Assembly: GCA_018396515.1 (NCBI GenBank)
Contig: JAGTQJ010000043.1
Span: 1,805-9,838, forward strand
Length of the DNA stretch: 8,034 nucleotides
From: Candidatus Bathyarchaeota archaeon
GTDB lineage: Archaea; Thermoproteota; Bathyarchaeia; TCS64
Direction: 5' to 3'
The notes beneath the pieces were generated by a model. The model had not been told where the DNA came from, did no database searches, and worked only from the letters and a program-made list of their open reading frames with translations. Shown here piece by piece: positions 6,288 to 8,034 of this stretch; position 1 is the stretch's first letter, and every line of letters starts with the position of its first letter. A program made the translations under genes and the position numbers.

Positions 6288-7130
6288 TTGAGGATCGGGG
6301 TGGCCTCGAGGACCGATGACCTTGAGGCTCTATCAATCGCAAAGGAAATCACGGACTATATCGATGAGAGGGGGCTTGAGGCAGTAATAGAGAAGGATAC
6401 GGCTATAGCACTCGATCTATCTGTTAAGGGAATAGAGATTGAGGAGATGAACGTAGACCTCCTTGTAGTGATTGGCGGGGATGGAACCATTCTCAGGACG
6501 GCGATGCTTATGGGGGATCAAGAAACCCCGATACTTGGAGTCAAACTTGGAAGGAAGGGCTTCCTCACCGAGGTATCCGCGTCCGAGGCTAAGGCAGCCA
6601 TAGAGAGAGTTCTAAAAGGAGATTATTCGGTGGAGGAGTGTCTCAAGATCTCCTCAAGATGCCTCGAGACAGGGGAGGTATTCCCAGATGCCTTGAACGA
6701 GGTTCTGGTCTCAAAGCCCCTACCCTCAAAGGCCATCGAACTCGAGTTGACCATCGATGGAATTAAGCTGGCAGACCTGAGAGGCGACGGCGCCATGGTC
6801 GCAACTCCAACTGGATCGACAGCCTACTCCTTCTCCGCGGGGGGATCGGTGATAGCCCCGGAGGTGGAGGCCATGATACTGACCCCGGTTTGTTCGGACA
6901 CCCTGTTCAGGAGCATCGTAACACCATCCACGAGCAGGATAGAGATCCAGCATATTAAGCCCGGCCTCAACGCCCTCCTTATAGTAGATGGAAAAGTTCA
7001 GACAACCCTTAGAACAGGCTCAACTGTCGAGATCCGGGCCTCTAAGAGGAGAACAAGGTTCATAAGGTTTAGATCCTTCTATGAGAGGCTCGGGGTTATC
7101 CTTCCCATCTCCCCCCGAAGGCCCAGATGA
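6288..7130 (+). CDS. nadK: NAD kinase (ATP or polyphosphate dependent)
   Basis: Phosphorylates NAD to NADP in the cytoplasm and is the only known route to NADP. The 280 residues match the family. Motifs: GGDGTILRTAML with the catalytic Asp65 (GGDG 63-66), Asn137-Glu138 in LNEVLVSK for NAD ribose binding, and RGDGAMVATPTGSTAYSFSA with TPTGSTAYS at 173-181. The start must be TTG 6288 (or later) because an in-frame TGA ends at 6281; the resulting MRIGVASRTDD fits the family N-terminus exactly, and the next in-frame candidate, GTG 6300, would cut the first strand. The normally conserved TP-x-x-PH-x-L-x-x-RP stretch is changed here to TPVCSDTLFRSIV (199-211), lacking the PH pair and one residue. 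The reading frame is intact and the rest is normal, so I still call it functional. Short spacing after pcm, but an own promoter is evident. Confidence 0.94.
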   Translation: MRIGVASRTDDLEALSIAKEITDYIDERGLEAVIEKDTAIALDLSVKGIEIEEMNVDLLVVIGGDGTILRTAMLMGDQETPILGVKLGRKGFLTEVSASEAKAAIERVLKGDYSVEECLKISSRCLETGEVFPDALNEVLVSKPLPSKAIELELTIDGIKLADLRGDGAMVATPTGSTAYSFSAGGSVIAPEVEAMILTPVCSDTLFRSIVTPSTSRIEIQHIKPGLNALLIVDGKVQTTLRTGSTVEIRASKRRTRFIRFRSFYERLGVILPISPRRPR

Positions 7131-7165
7131 GGAAAGCGAACAAAAAATCAGCCATAGTTCCTTAC

Positions 7166-7202
7166 TCTTAAGTCACCGCTCAAAATCCTTAAGGGTCGGA
7201 GG
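7166..7202 (+). promoter_or_regulatory. possible promoter and SD region of nob1
   Basis: Two box A candidates precede nob1. TCTTAAGT (7166-7173) would give a start near 7196 and a leader holding GGAGG (7198-7202), although that SD lies 11 nt from ATG 7214. CCTTAAGG (7187-7194) would give an almost leaderless message. The sequence does not decide between them. Confidence 0.35.
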
Positions 7203-7213
7203 CTCAGTTACCG

Positions 7214-7735
7214 ATGAAACCCGTAATAGTTCTGGATACTTCCGCCTTCATAGCTGGCTATGAAGCATCCTCAGACGGCGAGAATTACACAACACCCTCC
7301 GTGATGGGGGAGCTGGAGGAGTCCGGTCTGCCGCATCTCAGGCTTGAGGCAGCCATCGAGACTGGGAGAATTAAGATAATGGAGCCCGAGGAGAGATACA
7401 TAAATCAGGTGAGGATGATAGCAGCCGAGCTAGGTGAGATCGGAAAATTATCCGAAGCCGACATGGACGTCCTATCTCTAGGGCTCCAATTTAAGGATCT
7501 TGGAAGGAAACCCCTCATAATATCCGATGACTACTCCCTCCAGAACATCGCCGATAGGATCGGTCTAGACTACAGGGGTATGACGACACAGGGCATAAAA
7601 CATAGGATAAGATGGGAGATCTACTGCCCTGGATGTAGGGAGGTGTTCCAAAATCTCCGGCCCAACGCTCTATGCCCCATATGTGGAACTAAGCTGAAAA
7701 GGAGGCCAGCAGAGAAGGAATCGATCAGGAGATAA
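7214..7735 (+). CDS. nob1: Nob1-type PIN-domain endoribonuclease with zinc ribbon (rRNA maturation)
   Basis: Nob1 cleaves the 3' end of small-subunit rRNA during ribosome maturation and acts on pre-ribosomal particles. The 173-residue protein has the usual archaeal layout. An N-terminal PIN domain starts with VIVLDTSAFIAG (Asp8), followed by Glu33 in PSVMGELEE, acidic residues around Asp83 in SEADMDVLSL, and Asp105-Asp106 in IISDDYSLQN, giving the full acidic metal site. A C-terminal zinc ribbon then has Cys138-x2-Cys141 and Cys154-x2-Cys157 (CPGC and CPICG). The YRGMTTQGIKHRIRWEIYC linker is characteristic of Nob1 and separates it from VapC-type toxins, which lack the ribbon; no antitoxin partner is adjacent either. 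ATG 7214 starts just before the first PIN strand. The tail KRRPAEKESIRR is basic, fitting RNA contact. Confidence 0.94.
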   Translation: MKPVIVLDTSAFIAGYEASSDGENYTTPSVMGELEESGLPHLRLEAAIETGRIKIMEPEERYINQVRMIAAELGEIGKLSEADMDVLSLGLQFKDLGRKPLIISDDYSLQNIADRIGLDYRGMTTQGIKHRIRWEIYCPGCREVFQNLRPNALCPICGTKLKRRPAEKESIRR

Positions 7736-7869
7736 ACCCCCAACCTGGTTCTAAAGACTCCAGATGAGTATCTAACCTAATTAGGATTCTCCGCTGAGGG
7801 GCCTTCATCATACTCCACCCCTCCGAGAAGGGGATGATCAAAAGAATACGAAGACCCTCTTTGATGACC

Positions 7870-7878
7870 CTTTTAAAC
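7870..7878 (+). promoter_or_regulatory. box A promoter of the terminal amidohydrolase gene, leaderless geometry
   Basis: CTTTTAAAC is centred about 28 nt before ATG 7902, which predicts a transcript beginning at or very near the ATG. The only SD-like bases, AGGA at 7897-7900, are one base from the ATG and too close to serve. Confidence 0.6.
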
Positions 7879-7901
7879 CCTCCAGACCTACAACTTAGGA
7901 T

Positions 7902-8034
7902 ATGGAACTCCTGATAAAGGGTGGAAGGATCCTTGATGGGTCTGGAAACCCATGGTTCAAGGCCGATCTCGCGGTCGAGGATGGGAGGATAGCCGCCATC
8001 GGAAGGCTCCAAAAGGAGGCGGAGGAAGTAATCG
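7902..8034 (+). CDS. N-acyl-D-amino-acid deacylase-like amidohydrolase, N-terminal 44 codons (partial)
   Basis: The first 44 residues of a metal-dependent amidohydrolase; the gene leaves the window at its 3' end. MELLIKGGRILDGSGNPWFK followed by ADLAVEDGRIAAIGRL is the N-terminal beta-sandwich strand pair of this superfamily. The DGSGNPWFKAD variant is typical of the D-aminoacylase / N-acyl-D-amino-acid deacylase group (COG3653), which removes acyl groups from D-amino acids or related amides. Dihydroorotase, dihydropyrimidinase and imidazolonepropionase relatives share the general strand pattern but usually not NPWF. The HxH metal site lies beyond the edge, so activity and substrate cannot be judged. 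The gene has its own promoter-like box and a 166-nt spacer after nob1, so it is probably a separate transcription unit. Confidence 0.85.
   Translation, partial: MELLIKGGRILDGSGNPWFKADLAVEDGRIAAIGRLQKEAEEVI

Noticed and set aside
7214..7735. VapC-type toxin of a toxin-antitoxin pair
   Set aside because: The C-terminal four-Cys zinc ribbon and the linker before it are Nob1 features, and no small antitoxin gene is adjacent.
7818..7833. CCCCT/AGGGG hairpin as an intrinsic terminator for nob1
   Set aside because: The stem is only five pairs and is followed by CAAAAG, not a T-tract. Archaeal termination would rely on T-rich runs or FttA, so the call is unsupported.
7725..8012. 95-codon open frame on the minus strand across the nob1 end and the amidohydrolase start
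   Set aside because: It overlaps a clear amidohydrolase N-terminus and its promoter, and shows no recognisable motif.

Overview
The window is archaeal chromosome. The evidence is a sn-glycerol-1-phosphate dehydrogenase fragment (ether-lipid synthesis), a 20S proteasome beta subunit with a cleavable propeptide, the KH/beta-CASP termination nuclease aCPSF1 (FttA), an archaeal SepF, a PUA/MCT-1-like protein and a short Nob1 with a zinc ribbon. Promoters have TATA/box A character, and several lie about 26 nt before a start codon, as in leaderless archaeal transcripts. Arg is mostly AGG/AGA and Ile often ATA, which suits a thermophilic lineage. SepF implies FtsZ-based division. A TACK-side, Bathyarchaeia-like archaeon is my best guess, at low confidence.

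Layout: (1) 1-222 (-), the 5' part of egsA, divergent from (2) psmB and fttA (382-2943, +), a tight pair 6 nt apart that joins protein turnover with transcription termination/3'-end processing. (3) sepF (-) converges on fttA and diverges from (4) a PUA-domain translation/RNA-modification-type protein (+); the two share an AT-rich promoter with a palindromic TATATATA. (5) 3846-4282 has no intact gene but holds, on the minus strand, a decayed C-terminal half of an archaeal tyrosine recombinase (integrase). (6) A class III CoA-transferase (+) follows the relic. (7) pcm (protein repair), nadK (NADP synthesis) and nob1 (18S/16S rRNA 3'-end maturation) are co-oriented, but each has its own probable promoter. 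(8) The window ends in the first 44 codons of a D-aminoacylase-type amidohydrolase.

Most of the region is conserved informational or housekeeping DNA. The least explained parts are the integrase relic, the leaderless-type starts (one on TTG), and the local departures from family motifs in NAD kinase and the isoaspartyl methyltransferase. I found no evidence for an undescribed multi-gene system, CRISPR array, intact mobile element, tRNA or rRNA.
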